A stretch of DNA of 64,000 bases from assembly GCF_004795035.1 (NCBI RefSeq), contig NZ_SSBK01000010.1:1-64000 (forward strand), read 5' to 3'. The DNA comes from Streptomyces sp. A0958. GTDB lineage: Bacteria > Actinomycetota > Actinomycetes > Streptomycetales > Streptomycetaceae. A program made the translations under genes and the position numbers. The notes under the pieces were generated by a model that saw only the letters and a list, made by a program, of their open reading frames with translations, made no database searches and was not told where the DNA came from. This document shows positions 51,433-60,717 of the stretch, one piece after another (the stretch's first letter is position 1; each line of letters opens with the position of its first letter).

Positions 51433-53256
51433 ATGGGTGGTGAACGGCACGAGCCACCGACCGACGCGTTCGAGGCCGAGCTGCACCAGATCGAGGCGCT
51501 GAACCGGATGGAGACGCCCGGTCCCGCACCCGTGGGCCTTCCGGGACCGGACCCCGACGGGACGCCGGAGAAGGCCAGGCGCCGCGACTCCCTGTTGCTC
51601 TCGGCCGGACACGCGGTGGCCGGGGCCGACACCCTCGACGAGGCGCTGAGGCTGGCGGCCGAGCTGTACGCCCCGGACTTCCCGCTGGACGGGCAGTGCG
51701 TGTTCGGCGTGGCCGACGGAACCCTGGCCGTCCTCGGGCAGTACGGATTCCGGCCCGGAGACACGGGCCGGGGCTTCCGCATGCCGATGACCACCGGCTA
51801 CCCGGCGGCCGAGGTGGCCAGGACCGGACGCGCCGTCTACCTCGGCTCCCCCGAGGAGTACCGCCGCCGCTTCCCCACGACCTGGAACCTGTCCGCCGGC
51901 AAGGACCGCGAGGCGTGGGCCTTCCTGCCGCTCGTGACCGCCGGCAAGGTCGTCGGGGTCTGGCTGGCCGCCTTCCGTTCTCCCCTGGCCTTCACGGCCG
52001 GCGAACGCGCCCTGCTGACGGTGACCGGACGCATGATCGCCCAGGTACTCGAACGCGCCCGGGCCAGCCGGGCCGAACTCGAACTCTCCCGCGGCCTGCG
52101 CCGCAGCATGCGCACTTCGGGCGCCGCCCCGACCGGACTCAGCGTCGCCACCCGCTACGTGCCGACCGGCGGCGGCCTCATGGTCGGCGGCGACTGGTAC
52201 GACAGCATCGACCTGCCGAACGGCCGGATGGCCGTGGTCATCGGCGACGTCCAGGGACACGATGTGCACGCCGCCGGGCTCATGGCCCAGCTCAGGACCG
52301 CCGTCCACGCGTACGCCGCCGAGGGGCACGGCCCGGACGCCGTACTGGCCCGCGCCTCCCGCTTCCTGACCACCCTCGACGAGGACCGCTTCGCAACCTG
52401 CCTCTACATCGAGGCCGATCCCTCCACCGGGAACCTGCACATCGCACGGGCCGGCCACCCGCACCCCGTCCTGCGCACCCCCGACGGCACCTGTGTGCTC
52501 AAACACGTCAGCGGCGGGCTGCCGCTCGGACTCATGCCCGGCGAGGAGGACTACCCCGTCGACACCGTGCGCCTGCACGAGGGCGAGATCCTCATGCTGT
52601 GCACGGACGGGCTCATCGAGAACGGCGGCCACGACATGTACACCGGCTGGGCCCGGGTCCGCGACGCGTTCTCGCCCGGCCCCGCCGACGATCTGGAGGC
52701 GATGGCCGACCGGCTCATGGCGGCCGTGCTCAGCCCCGGACCCGGGGCCCGGGAGGACGCCGCGGCACGCGACGGCGACGACATCGCCCTCCTGCTGCTG
52801 CGGCGCGACGCCGGACACGCCCGTGCCGAGATCAGCCAGCGCCGGCTCATGCTCACCGTCGGCCAGGACCAGGGCGAAGGACTGGCCGAGGCCCGGGTCG
52901 AACTGAAGGCGCTGCTGCACGACTGGGCGCGGCCGGACCAGGTGGACACGGCCGTGCTCCTGGCCACCGAACTCCTCGGCAACGTCCTCGTGCACACCGA
53001 CCAGGACGGCGCCCTCAACGCCACCGTCACCGGTGAGACGGGCACGCGCCGGCTGCTCGTCGAGGTCATGGACCGCGGCGACGAACTGCCCCACCAGCGC
53101 GCCCCCGGCGAACTCGCCTCCTCGGGACGCGGCCTGCTGCTCCTGGACATCCTCGCCGACCAATGGGGCGTACGGCCCGAACCCGAGGGGAAGACCGCCT
53201 GGTTCGCACTCACCGAGGCGACACCGGCCGACGCCGGCGGCGGCGCCCTCGCCTGA
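51433..53256 (+). CDS. GAF-PP2C-HATPase phosphatase
   Basis: A 607-aa signalling protein. A GAF domain (about residues 50-205) is followed by a PP2C/SpoIIE domain (about 235-460: MVGGDWYDSIDL, VVIGDVQGHDVHAAGLM, MLCTDGLIENGG, DGDDIALLLL) and a C-terminal RsbW-like HATPase (about 475-600: LLATELLGNVLVHTD and GRGLLLLDILADQWGV). It thus combines phosphatase and potential anti-sigma kinase functions of the partner-switch system. The ATG at 51433 has AAGGGA 7 nt upstream; ATG 51388 is an alternative with poor spacing. Confidence 0.9.
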   Translation: MGGERHEPPTDAFEAELHQIEALNRMETPGPAPVGLPGPDPDGTPEKARRRDSLLLSAGHAVAGADTLDEALRLAAELYAPDFPLDGQCVFGVADGTLAVLGQYGFRPGDTGRGFRMPMTTGYPAAEVARTGRAVYLGSPEEYRRRFPTTWNLSAGKDREAWAFLPLVTAGKVVGVWLAAFRSPLAFTAGERALLTVTGRMIAQVLERARASRAELELSRGLRRSMRTSGAAPTGLSVATRYVPTGGGLMVGGDWYDSIDLPNGRMAVVIGDVQGHDVHAAGLMAQLRTAVHAYAAEGHGPDAVLARASRFLTTLDEDRFATCLYIEADPSTGNLHIARAGHPHPVLRTPDGTCVLKHVSGGLPLGLMPGEEDYPVDTVRLHEGEILMLCTDGLIENGGHDMYTGWARVRDAFSPGPADDLEAMADRLMAAVLSPGPGAREDAAARDGDDIALLLLRRDAGHARAEISQRRLMLTVGQDQGEGLAEARVELKALLHDWARPDQVDTAVLLATELLGNVLVHTDQDGALNATVTGETGTRRLLVEVMDRGDELPHQRAPGELASSGRGLLLLDILADQWGVRPEPEGKTAWFALTEATPADAGGGALA

Positions 53257-53445
53257 GGCGGCCCACGGGCGCCACCCCGGTGCGGGGTCGGCCGGCCGGG
53301 GCGCGCGCCCCTCGCGGCCCGGTCACCGGTGGCAGCTGCGGCACCCCTTCACCCAGTGCGTGTCCCAGTGGCCGGGGACGTACACGTTGGTCCGGTGGCC
53401 CTTGTGCCACTGGACGCTCCGTCGGAGTGCGTCGCTCTCCGGCGG

Positions 53446-54648
53446 TCAGGCCCGGGCCGGTGTCCGGAGCGCGGCATACGTGCCGGACACCGCCGCCAGC
53501 ACGATCACGCAACCGGTGAAGACCAGGCCGGCGTCGCGCAGCCCCAGCCAGGTGGCCAGCGCCCCCACCCCCACCACGGGCACGGAGATCCCGGTGTACG
53601 CGACGACGAAGAACGCCGAGATGGTGCCGCCCCGGTGTTCGGCGGGGGCGGCCTCACTGACCAGGGTGAGGGCGGCCCGGAAGGCGAGACCCTGCCCGAC
53701 GCCCCCGCAGACGGCGCCCAGGACGAGCAGCACCAGGGACTTCGCCAGCAACGACGAGGCGACCAGCAGGAGCCCGGCGATCAGGACGGCGCAGCCGAGG
53801 GGGAGCGCGCGACGGGCGCCGATCCTCGGGGCCAGCGACTGGCCGATCGTCGAGGCGCAGAACACGGAGAAGACCACCGCGCCCGTCACCGCCAGGTTGT
53901 GCACGCCCAGCGTCTTGGCCGCGAAGCTCGGCGCGACCGCCGTGAACAGGCCGAGCAGCGCGAACCCGGCGAAGGCGGCCAGCGCGGCCGGCACGAACAC
54001 GCCCTTCACCTCCGCGGGCACCCTGACACCCTGCGGCTCCAGCCTGGGCCACCGCTTCGGCTCCGCGACCGTCTCCGCCAGCCGCCAGGTGATGACGCAG
54101 GCCAGCGCGACCAGGCCCAGATGGACCCAGAACGGCAGGCTCAGCGGCCACGGCGTGTACTCGGCCAGCAGACCGGAGAGCAGCGGGCCGCAGCCCAGCC
54201 CGCCCATGTTCGCGGCCGTCGCGGCGAAACCGGCGCGCCCCTTCTGCCCGGGGCTCGCCAGCTCGATGACCGCCGCCGTCGCCGCGCCGCTCAGCAGGCC
54301 GGCCGCGCCGCCGGACAGCACCCGGCCGGCGAAGAGCAGGGGCAGCCCGCCCTCCAGGAGGAAGCAGCCCGCGCTCGCGGCGGACAGCACCATGGCGGCC
54401 AGCAGTACGGGTCTGCGGCCCACCTTGTCCGAGTAGTTGCCCGCCACCAGGAGTACGGAGATGACCGCGACCGCGTACACGGCGAAGACCACGGTCACCA
54501 TCAGCTCGGAGAACCCGATCTCCTTCTGGTAGAGCCCGTACAGCGGGGTCGGCAGCGTGGTGCCGGCCATGCCGATGGCGAACACGACCGCCCCGGCCGC
54601 GTAGCCCGCCCGGCGCCCGCCCGTCTGTTCCGCATCCTCACGAACCAT
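53446..54648 (-). CDS. MFS transporter
   Basis: A 400-aa, 12-helix major facilitator. After a short N-terminus come GYAAGAVVFAIGMAGTTLPT and motif A as NYSDKVGRRPVLLAAM. LSGGAAGLLSGAATAAVIEL marks helix 4-5. It is divergent from a mannonate-dehydratase-like gene, 193 bp apart, so it could move a sugar acid or sugar, although the family also includes drug exporters. Confidence 0.88.
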   Translation of the reverse strand: MVREDAEQTGGRRAGYAAGAVVFAIGMAGTTLPTPLYGLYQKEIGFSELMVTVVFAVYAVAVISVLLVAGNYSDKVGRRPVLLAAMVLSAASAGCFLLEGGLPLLFAGRVLSGGAAGLLSGAATAAVIELASPGQKGRAGFAATAANMGGLGCGPLLSGLLAEYTPWPLSLPFWVHLGLVALACVITWRLAETVAEPKRWPRLEPQGVRVPAEVKGVFVPAALAAFAGFALLGLFTAVAPSFAAKTLGVHNLAVTGAVVFSVFCASTIGQSLAPRIGARRALPLGCAVLIAGLLLVASSLLAKSLVLLVLGAVCGGVGQGLAFRAALTLVSEAAPAEHRGGTISAFFVVAYTGISVPVVGVGALATWLGLRDAGLVFTGCVIVLAAVSGTYAALRTPARA

Positions 54649-54841
54649 CACGCACGCCACTCTATGCAGCGCCCGCCCACGGGTCCTGGCGGGCGGGCGC
54701 CGGGCGAAGTGACGTACCGCCATACGGGCAGGTGCGCGCCGCCGCGGCCGACGGCCGACAATGGCGGAGGCCGCCGGGCCGGCCGGGCGACCCCCGGGAG
54801 CGCCACCGGCCGCCGCCCCCGAAGCCCGAAAGAGAGCACCC

Positions 54842-56056
54842 ATGAGGATTGTCGACGCCAAGGTCGTCGTCACCAGCCCCGGCCGAAACTTCGTGACGCT
54901 GAAACTGACGACCGACGAAGGGCTGACCGGTCTCGGCGACGCCACGCTCAACGGACGGGAACTCGCCGTCGTCAGCTACCTCACCGACCATGTGGCGCCC
55001 CTGCTCGTCGGCCTGGACCCGCACAGGATCGAGGACACCTGGCAGTACCTCTACCGGGGCGCCTACTGGCGGCGCGGTCCGGTCACGATGGCCGCCCTCG
55101 CCGCCGTCGACGTCGCGCTGTGGGACATCAAGGCGAAGGCCGCGGGGCTGCCGCTCTACCAACTGCTCGGCGGCGCCTCCCGCGAGCGCGTCGCCACCTA
55201 CGGCCACGCCAACGGGCGCGACATCCCCGAACTCCTCGACTCCGTGCGGGAACGGCTGGCCGAGGGCTACCCCGCCGTCCGCATCCAGACGGGCATCCCC
55301 GGTCTCAAGGCCGTCTACGGGGTGCACGCCACCGACGACCACGGCGCACCCGTCCTCCACCAGCAGGCCCGTCCCCTGGTCGAGGACTGGGACACGGACG
55401 CCTACCTGCGGCACACCCCGGCCGTGTTCGAAGCGGTGCGGGCCGAGTTCGGCGCCGAGATCCCGCTGCTCCACGACGCACACCACCGGCTCACGCCCGT
55501 CCAGGCGGCCGGACTCGGCAAGGACCTGGAGCCGTACCGCCCCTTCTGGCTGGAGGACTGCACACCCGCCGAGAACCAGGAGGCGCTGCGGCTCGTGCGC
55601 AGGCACACCACCACGCCCCTCGCGATCGGCGAGGTCTTCAACACCGTGTACGACTACCAGACGCTGATCACCGAGCAGCTGATCGACTACGTGCGCAGCG
55701 CGGTCACCCACTTCGGCGGGGTCACCCCGCTGCGCAAGCTCTTCGACTTCGCCGCGCAGTACCAGATCAAGAGCGCGGTGCACGGCCCGGAGGACATCTC
55801 TCCGGTCGGGATGGCCGCGGCCGTCCACCTGGATCTCGCCGTCCAGAACTTCGGCATTCAGGAGTACTCGGGCCACAACCCCCTCACCGAGGAGGTGTTC
55901 CGGCACGCGTATACCTTCACCGACGGCTTCCTGCACCCCGGCGAGGCGCCCGGCATCGGCGTCGAACTGGACGAGGAGCTTGCGGCGGCGCACCCGTACG
56001 AGCAGGCCTACCTGCCCGTCAACCGGCTCCGGGACGGCACCGTCCACGACTGGTGA
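54842..56056 (+). CDS. Mannonate dehydratase-like enolase-superfamily enzyme
   Basis: A 404-aa protein of the ManD/RspA group, the length usual for that family. It starts [20 protein letters not shown]. Metal-binding residues fall in [24 protein letters not shown] and [14 protein letters not shown], and [13 protein letters not shown] is a conserved late segment. The likely reaction is dehydration of D-mannonate or a related acid sugar to 2-keto-3-deoxygluconate; some relatives are nearly inactive. GAGAG lies just upstream of the ATG. Confidence 0.9.
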   Translation: MRIVDAKVVVTSPGRNFVTLKLTTDEGLTGLGDATLNGRELAVVSYLTDHVAPLLVGLDPHRIEDTWQYLYRGAYWRRGPVTMAALAAVDVALWDIKAKAAGLPLYQLLGGASRERVATYGHANGRDIPELLDSVRERLAEGYPAVRIQTGIPGLKAVYGVHATDDHGAPVLHQQARPLVEDWDTDAYLRHTPAVFEAVRAEFGAEIPLLHDAHHRLTPVQAAGLGKDLEPYRPFWLEDCTPAENQEALRLVRRHTTTPLAIGEVFNTVYDYQTLITEQLIDYVRSAVTHFGGVTPLRKLFDFAAQYQIKSAVHGPEDISPVGMAAAVHLDLAVQNFGIQEYSGHNPLTEEVFRHAYTFTDGFLHPGEAPGIGVELDEELAAAHPYEQAYLPVNRLRDGTVHDW

Positions 56057-56058
56057 CT

Positions 56059-56089
56059 GGCGGGGTCCGCCGCCCCGGCGGACCCCGCC
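56059..56089. terminator. Bidirectional hairpin terminator
   Basis: Perfect 13-bp arms (56059-56071 and 56077-56089) with a 5-nt loop, between the convergent dehydratase and ABC exporter genes. Confidence 0.85.
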
Positions 56090-56094
56090 CGCTG

Positions 56095-57888
56095 TTACGG
56101 GAAGGCGGGCTGGAGGCCCGCGTACACCCCGTGGCGGCTCAGCAGTTCGTCGTGCGTACCGACCTCCGCGATCCGGCCGCCGTCCATCACCACGATGCGG
56201 TCGGCGCCCTGGATGGTGGAGAGCCGGTGGGCGACGACGAAGACGGTCCGGCCGTCCACGAGGCGGGACAGCGCCTCCTGCACGAGCGCCTCGGAGCGGT
56301 TGTCCAGTGCGGAGGTGGCCTCGTCGAGCACCAGGACCCGGGGATCGCGGATCAGGGCCCTGGCGATGGCGAGGCGCTGCTTCTGGCCGCCCGAGAGACG
56401 TGCGCCGCGCTCGCCGACCACCGTGTCCAGGCCGTGCGGCAGACGGCGGACGAACTCCATCGCGTTGGCGTCCTCCAGGGCGCTCAGCAGGGTCGCCTCG
56501 TCGGTGTGGCCCAGACCGTACGTCACGTTGTCGCGGATGCTGCCCTCGAAGAGGATCGACTCCTGCGGCACCACCGAGAGGAACCGCCGGTAGCTGCGCA
56601 GGTCGAGCCCGGCCATGTCGGCGCCGTCGAGCATGATCCGGCCCGAGGTCGGGCGGATGAAGCCGATGAGGAGGTTGAGGACGGTCGACTTGCCCGCTCC
56701 CGACGCGCCGACCAGCGCGATGGTCTCGCCCGGCCGCGCGGAGAGCGTGAACCCGTCGACGGCGGGCTCCGCGTCGTCGTACACGAACCCGACGTCCTCG
56801 AAGTCGATGCGGCCGGTGACGTGCTCCACCTGCGCCTTGCCCGCGTTGTGCTCCAGGTCGGGCGCCTGCAGGACCTCGCCCGCCGAACGCACCGACTCCA
56901 GCCCCTTGGTGAGGATGGGTGCGAGCCCGAGCAGCGTGGTCACCGAGCCGGTCAGGACGGTGAAGAAGGCGCTGAGCATGACCACGTCACCGGCGGTGAC
57001 GGGCATCCACCCGTGGTACGCGACCAGCGCGGACCCGGTCAGGCACAGCACGCCGAGCGTGTTGAGGATGACCCAGGCCAGGGACCCGAAGCGGCCGTTG
57101 AGCATGTCCAGGCGAAGCCCGGCGGCGAACACCTGCCGCAGCGAGCCGTCCACCCGGCCCAGGGCGGTGCGCTCCAGGCCGTGGGCGCGGGTGATGGGAA
57201 TGAGGGTGGTCATCTCGCCGACGCGGGAGGAGAGCTGCTCGACCTCGCGGCGGAAGGACTCGTTGTGGCTGCGCAGCCGGGCGCGCAGCTTCATCACGAG
57301 GAACCCGGCGGCGGGGACGACGACCAGGAAGACGGGCAGGAACGAGGGGACCCGGAAGCCGATGACGACGAGCCCGCCGACCAGGGTCACGACGGCGCCG
57401 AGACCCATGTCGGCGCTCTGCTGCATCATCTGCTCCACCGCTTCGACGTCACGGACCACCTTGGCCTGCAACACGCTGGAGCTGACCCGGGCGTGGTAGC
57501 CGATGGACAGTTGCTGCATGCGGCGGCACAGCGCCGAGCGCAGGGTGATGCCCATGCGGCGGATGCTGCCGCCGAGGCACCGCACGTACCACTGGTGGAG
57601 CGGATAGTTGAGGACCAGGATGAACAGGAGTAGGCCGGTGGCCTTCCACAGGCCGGACTCCGGGCCGTGCTGGACCACCACGTCCAGGACGGTCGCGGTG
57701 ATCAGCGGCAGCAGCCATATGGGGCTGTGCTTCACGGTGAAGAGGACGACGGCGAGCGCCAGCTTCCCGCGGTCGGGGCGGAAGAGGAGTGCGAGGGTGC
57801 GCACGGGGTGCTCGCCGCGGTAGCGGTGGTCGAGGTGGTCGAAGGGCGCCAGGGATTCGGCGGAGGGTGGGGATACCGCTTTCTGCAT
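56095..57888 (-). CDS. ABC exporter (fused membrane and ATPase domains)
   Basis: A 597-aa half-transporter. The N-terminal membrane domain (about residues 35-325) has six helices, and the ATPase (about 360-595) has Walker [10 protein letters not shown], signature [15 protein letters not shown] and Walker [13 protein letters not shown], then [19 protein letters not shown]. It would act as a homodimer exporting lipids, peptides or drugs. ATG 57888 or 57897 may be used (in frame, 9 nt apart). It is transcribed in the same direction as the BenE gene upstream, 80 bp away, but does not overlap it. Confidence 0.92.
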   Translation of the reverse strand: MQKAVSPPSAESLAPFDHLDHRYRGEHPVRTLALLFRPDRGKLALAVVLFTVKHSPIWLLPLITATVLDVVVQHGPESGLWKATGLLLFILVLNYPLHQWYVRCLGGSIRRMGITLRSALCRRMQQLSIGYHARVSSSVLQAKVVRDVEAVEQMMQQSADMGLGAVVTLVGGLVVIGFRVPSFLPVFLVVVPAAGFLVMKLRARLRSHNESFRREVEQLSSRVGEMTTLIPITRAHGLERTALGRVDGSLRQVFAAGLRLDMLNGRFGSLAWVILNTLGVLCLTGSALVAYHGWMPVTAGDVVMLSAFFTVLTGSVTTLLGLAPILTKGLESVRSAGEVLQAPDLEHNAGKAQVEHVTGRIDFEDVGFVYDDAEPAVDGFTLSARPGETIALVGASGAGKSTVLNLLIGFIRPTSGRIMLDGADMAGLDLRSYRRFLSVVPQESILFEGSIRDNVTYGLGHTDEATLLSALEDANAMEFVRRLPHGLDTVVGERGARLSGGQKQRLAIARALIRDPRVLVLDEATSALDNRSEALVQEALSRLVDGRTVFVVAHRLSTIQGADRIVVMDGGRIAEVGTHDELLSRHGVYAGLQPAFP

Positions 57889-57968
57889 GGTGACCATCCC
57901 ACCCCGTGGCCGATGTCCGGGGCAACTGTGTTCCACGGAGGGAACGTGGGGCGGCTGCCCCGGATCGG

Positions 57969-59198
57969 TCAGCGTACGGGGAGTTCGCTGGGCCGCTGCT
58001 GTGGAGCCGGGTCCTTGCGCCCGGGGCGGCCCAGCGAGGTGATCGCGCTGGTGACGAGGCCGGCCAGCAGCCCCCAGAACGCGGAGCCGATCCCCAGAAG
58101 GGTCACGCCCGACGCGGTGGCGAGGAAGGTGACCACGGCCGCCTCGCGTGACGCCTTGTCGGCGAGGGCGGAGGCCAGCGAGGACTCGATCGTGGCGAGC
58201 AGCCCGATCCCCGCGATCGCCAGCACGAGTTCCTGCGGCATCGCGGTGAGGAGCGAGGCGACGGTCGCGCCGAGCAGTCCCACGCAGAGATAGAAGAACC
58301 CCGCCCACACGGCTGCCAGATAGCGCTTGTCTCGGTCGGGGTGCGCCTCCTCGCCGGTGCAGATGGCGGCGGTGATGGCGGCGAGGTTCAGCCCGAACGC
58401 CCCGAAGGGCGCCAGCACGGCGTTGGCCGCGCCCGTCCACGTCATGAGCGGGGACACCGGCACGTCGTAACCGGAGCCGCGCAGCACGGCGACACCGGGC
58501 AGGTTCTGCGAGGCCATCGTGACGACGAACAGCGGCGCGCCTACGCTGACGAGCACCTTCCAGTCGAACTCGGGCGCGGTGAAGACCGGTGTGGCCAGGG
58601 ACAGCTGGACCTCGTCCGGCTGCCAGCCCCCGGTGAACACGGTCGCCACGACCCCCGCGGCGAGCGCCAGCAGCACCGCGTAACGCGGCAGCAGACGCCG
58701 GCCCAGGAGATAGACGACGAACATCGGGAACGCGACCGCGAAGCTGTGGTGCATGGTGCTGAAGAGACCCGTGCCGAACCGCAGCAGCACTCCGGCGAGC
58801 AGCGCGGAGGCCAGGGGCACGGGGATGCGGCTCATGATCCGGGCGAACCACCCCGTCACCCCGCTCACCAGGATGAGCAGTGCCGAGAAGATGAACGCGC
58901 CGACCGCCTGCGGCATGGACACCCCGCTCAGGCTGGTCGCCAGGAGCGCTGCTCCCGGCGTCGACCACGCGGTCACGACCGGCGCCCGGTAGCGCAGCGA
59001 GAGGCCCGCGCAGGTACAGGCGAGACCGATGCCGAGCGCGAGCATCCAGGAGGAGATCTCGCGCGAGTCGGCCCCGGCGGCCTTGGCGGCGGTGAACACC
59101 AGCGCCGCCGAGCTGGTGACCCCGACCATGACGGCGATGAGCCCCGCGGCCACGGCGGAGGGCGGTGCGGCCGAACGTATACGGGTGATCGCGAACAT
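57969..59198 (-). CDS. benE: Benzoate/H+ symporter family permease
   Basis: A 409-aa, roughly 12-helix permease of the BenE family. Typical segments are GVTSSAALVFTAAKAAGAD, ALGIGLACTCAGLSLRYRAP and VVTAWSTPGAALLA, plus FGAFGLNLAAITAAICTGEE. BenE proteins import benzoate by proton symport, though many homologues transport other compounds. It is divergent from an XRE-cupin regulator with paired palindromes in between. No benzoate catabolism genes are in the window. Confidence 0.87.
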   Translation of the reverse strand: MFAITRIRSAAPPSAVAAGLIAVMVGVTSSAALVFTAAKAAGADSREISSWMLALGIGLACTCAGLSLRYRAPVVTAWSTPGAALLATSLSGVSMPQAVGAFIFSALLILVSGVTGWFARIMSRIPVPLASALLAGVLLRFGTGLFSTMHHSFAVAFPMFVVYLLGRRLLPRYAVLLALAAGVVATVFTGGWQPDEVQLSLATPVFTAPEFDWKVLVSVGAPLFVVTMASQNLPGVAVLRGSGYDVPVSPLMTWTGAANAVLAPFGAFGLNLAAITAAICTGEEAHPDRDKRYLAAVWAGFFYLCVGLLGATVASLLTAMPQELVLAIAGIGLLATIESSLASALADKASREAAVVTFLATASGVTLLGIGSAFWGLLAGLVTSAITSLGRPGRKDPAPQQRPSELPVR

Positions 59199-59222
59199 GA
59201 GTGAGCCACTTCCCGGTGCGTT

Positions 59223-59255
59223 CGTTCCATATACGGAACGTTCTGTTTGTGGAAC
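59223..59255. promoter_or_regulatory. Operator cluster between BenE and XRE-cupin genes
   Basis: CGTTCC (59223-59228) and GGAACG (59235-59240) form one inverted repeat with an AT-rich centre. GTTC (59240-59243) and GAAC (59252-59255) form a second with the same outer bases. Both lie in the 107-bp divergent gap. Confidence 0.5.
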
Positions 59256-59305
59256 ACTAGAGAGGCGGGCCGGGCCCGTCAACCACGAAAGCGGAGCGGG
59301 CGGCG

Positions 59306-59878
59306 ATGGGGCTGAACGAAGACGTCGGGCGCAGGCTGCGGGCCCTGCGGCACGACATGGACGTGTCGCTGTCGGAGCTGGCCAGGCGTTCCGGGGTCGG
59401 CAAGGGGACGCTCTCCGAGCTGGAGAGCGGCCGGCGCAACCCCACTCTGGAGACCCTGTACGCCCTCACCACCGCCCTCGGCCGCCCGCTCAGCGCGGTC
59501 CTGAGCGACCCCGCGCCCCCGGCCGTCCCCGCCGGGAACCTGTCGGGTGTCTCGGGCAGCGCCGTCACCGCGGTGCTGCTGGAGCGTTACGAGGACGGGG
59601 AGGCGGTCACCGATGTGTTCCGCGTGACCATTCACGCCGGCGCGGTCCAGGAGTCTCAGGCCCATGTGCCGGGTACGTCCGAGAGCCTGATGGTGCTGGC
59701 CGGCACCGCCGTCGTCGGGCGGCCGGACGACCTCAGCACGGTCGGGCCCGGCGGCTCCGCCCGGTGGCGGGCCGACGAACCCCATGTCTACAGCGCACCC
59801 GACGGCGATGCGCAGGGCATCCTCTTCGTGCGCTGTCCGGTCACGGGGGAGGGGCGCGGCGGGTGGGGCGACGGCTGA
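59306..59878 (+). CDS. XRE-family regulator with cupin domain
   Basis: A 190-aa regulator. The N-terminal helix-turn-helix (about residues 5-65) reads SLSELARRSGVGKGTLSELE and GRRNPTLETLYALTTALG. The C-terminal cupin (about 100-180) binds a small ligand. It sits divergent to the BenE-type permease and most likely represses that gene until the imported compound binds. This XRE-cupin/BenE arrangement is familiar in other bacteria. Confidence 0.9.
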   Translation: MGLNEDVGRRLRALRHDMDVSLSELARRSGVGKGTLSELESGRRNPTLETLYALTTALGRPLSAVLSDPAPPAVPAGNLSGVSGSAVTAVLLERYEDGEAVTDVFRVTIHAGAVQESQAHVPGTSESLMVLAGTAVVGRPDDLSTVGPGGSARWRADEPHVYSAPDGDAQGILFVRCPVTGEGRGGWGDG

Positions 59879-59906
59879 CCACGCGCCCCCGCCCGCCGGG
59901 CGGCGC

Positions 59907-60497
59907 TCAGCCGGCGCCGAGGAGATTGACCATCCGGATGTAGCGGACCCAGTCCCAGTGGGGGCCCGGGTCGGTGTGGTCGGCGCCCGGGACCTCGACA
60001 TGGCCGAGTACGTGCGCGCGGTCCTTGGGGATGCCGTAGCGGTCGCAGACGGAGGCCGTCAGCAGCGCCGACTTCTCGTACATCGCGTCGGTGAAGTAGG
60101 AGGGCTGGTCCACCCACCCCTCGTGCTCGATGCCGATGCTGCGGGTGTTGTAGTCCCAGTTGCCCGCGTGCCAGGCGATGTCCTTCTCCCGCACGCACTG
60201 GTCTATGTAGCCGTCCCCCGAGCGCACCACGTAGTGCGCGGAGACCTGCTTCGCCGGGTTCTGGAAGATCGCCACGGCCTCGGAGAACGTCTCCTGCGTG
60301 ACGTGGATGACGACGTACTGGACGGGGTACGCCGAAGGGCGCGTGGATACCGTGTAGTTGGACGTCGAAGCGGGCACCCAGTGCGCCGACGGGTAGTCCG
60401 TGGCTCCCGTCGTCGCCGCGGTGGCCCGGACGGAGGCGGGAAGCAGCGCTCCCGCCGCCGCCACCGCGGCGCCCTGGAGGATTCTTCTGCGTTCCAT
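59907..60497 (-). CDS. N-acetylmuramoyl-L-alanine amidase (Tat-exported)
   Basis: A 196-aa amidase_2 (PGRP-type) enzyme. The N-terminus MERRRILQGAAVAAAGALLP is a Tat signal with the RRR motif. Zinc ligands appear as His in YVVIHVTQE and in the HTDPGPHWDW segment; AWHAGNWDYNTRSIGIEHEG is the core. It cleaves the amide bond between muramic acid and L-Ala in peptidoglycan outside the membrane. AGGAG lies 5 nt before the ATG. Confidence 0.9.
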   Translation of the reverse strand: MERRRILQGAAVAAAGALLPASVRATAATTGATDYPSAHWVPASTSNYTVSTRPSAYPVQYVVIHVTQETFSEAVAIFQNPAKQVSAHYVVRSGDGYIDQCVREKDIAWHAGNWDYNTRSIGIEHEGWVDQPSYFTDAMYEKSALLTASVCDRYGIPKDRAHVLGHVEVPGADHTDPGPHWDWVRYIRMVNLLGAG

Positions 60498-60717
60498 GCG
60501 GACTCCTGTGTGGGGGGTATGGGCGGTCCGGGTCCGGCCGCCGGGCGCGGGACCGGCGGCCGGACCGATGGCCGGAACCGTCTGTCCGATGTACGGCCGA
60601 GCCATGTGCGGGCCCTACCGTACGGGCGTCGCGCGGGTCGCGGAAGACGCCAGGAGCCCCAAATCCTTTGCAGCAAGCGGTCGTTGAAGGATGCCCGTTC
60701 CCCGGGCGCCTACCCCC

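Noticed and set aside
53298..53311. GGGGCGCGCGCCCC as a terminator after the GAF-PP2C-HATPase gene
   Set aside because: It is a simple GC palindrome with no room for a loop and no supporting context beyond being downstream of a stop, so I did not list it as a feature.
53329..57633. A 1434-codon plus-strand open frame
   Set aside because: It is antisense to the MFS and ABC exporter genes and out of frame with the dehydratase. It is low-complexity Arg/Gly/Asp/Gln sequence with no domain, an artefact of very high GC at third positions.
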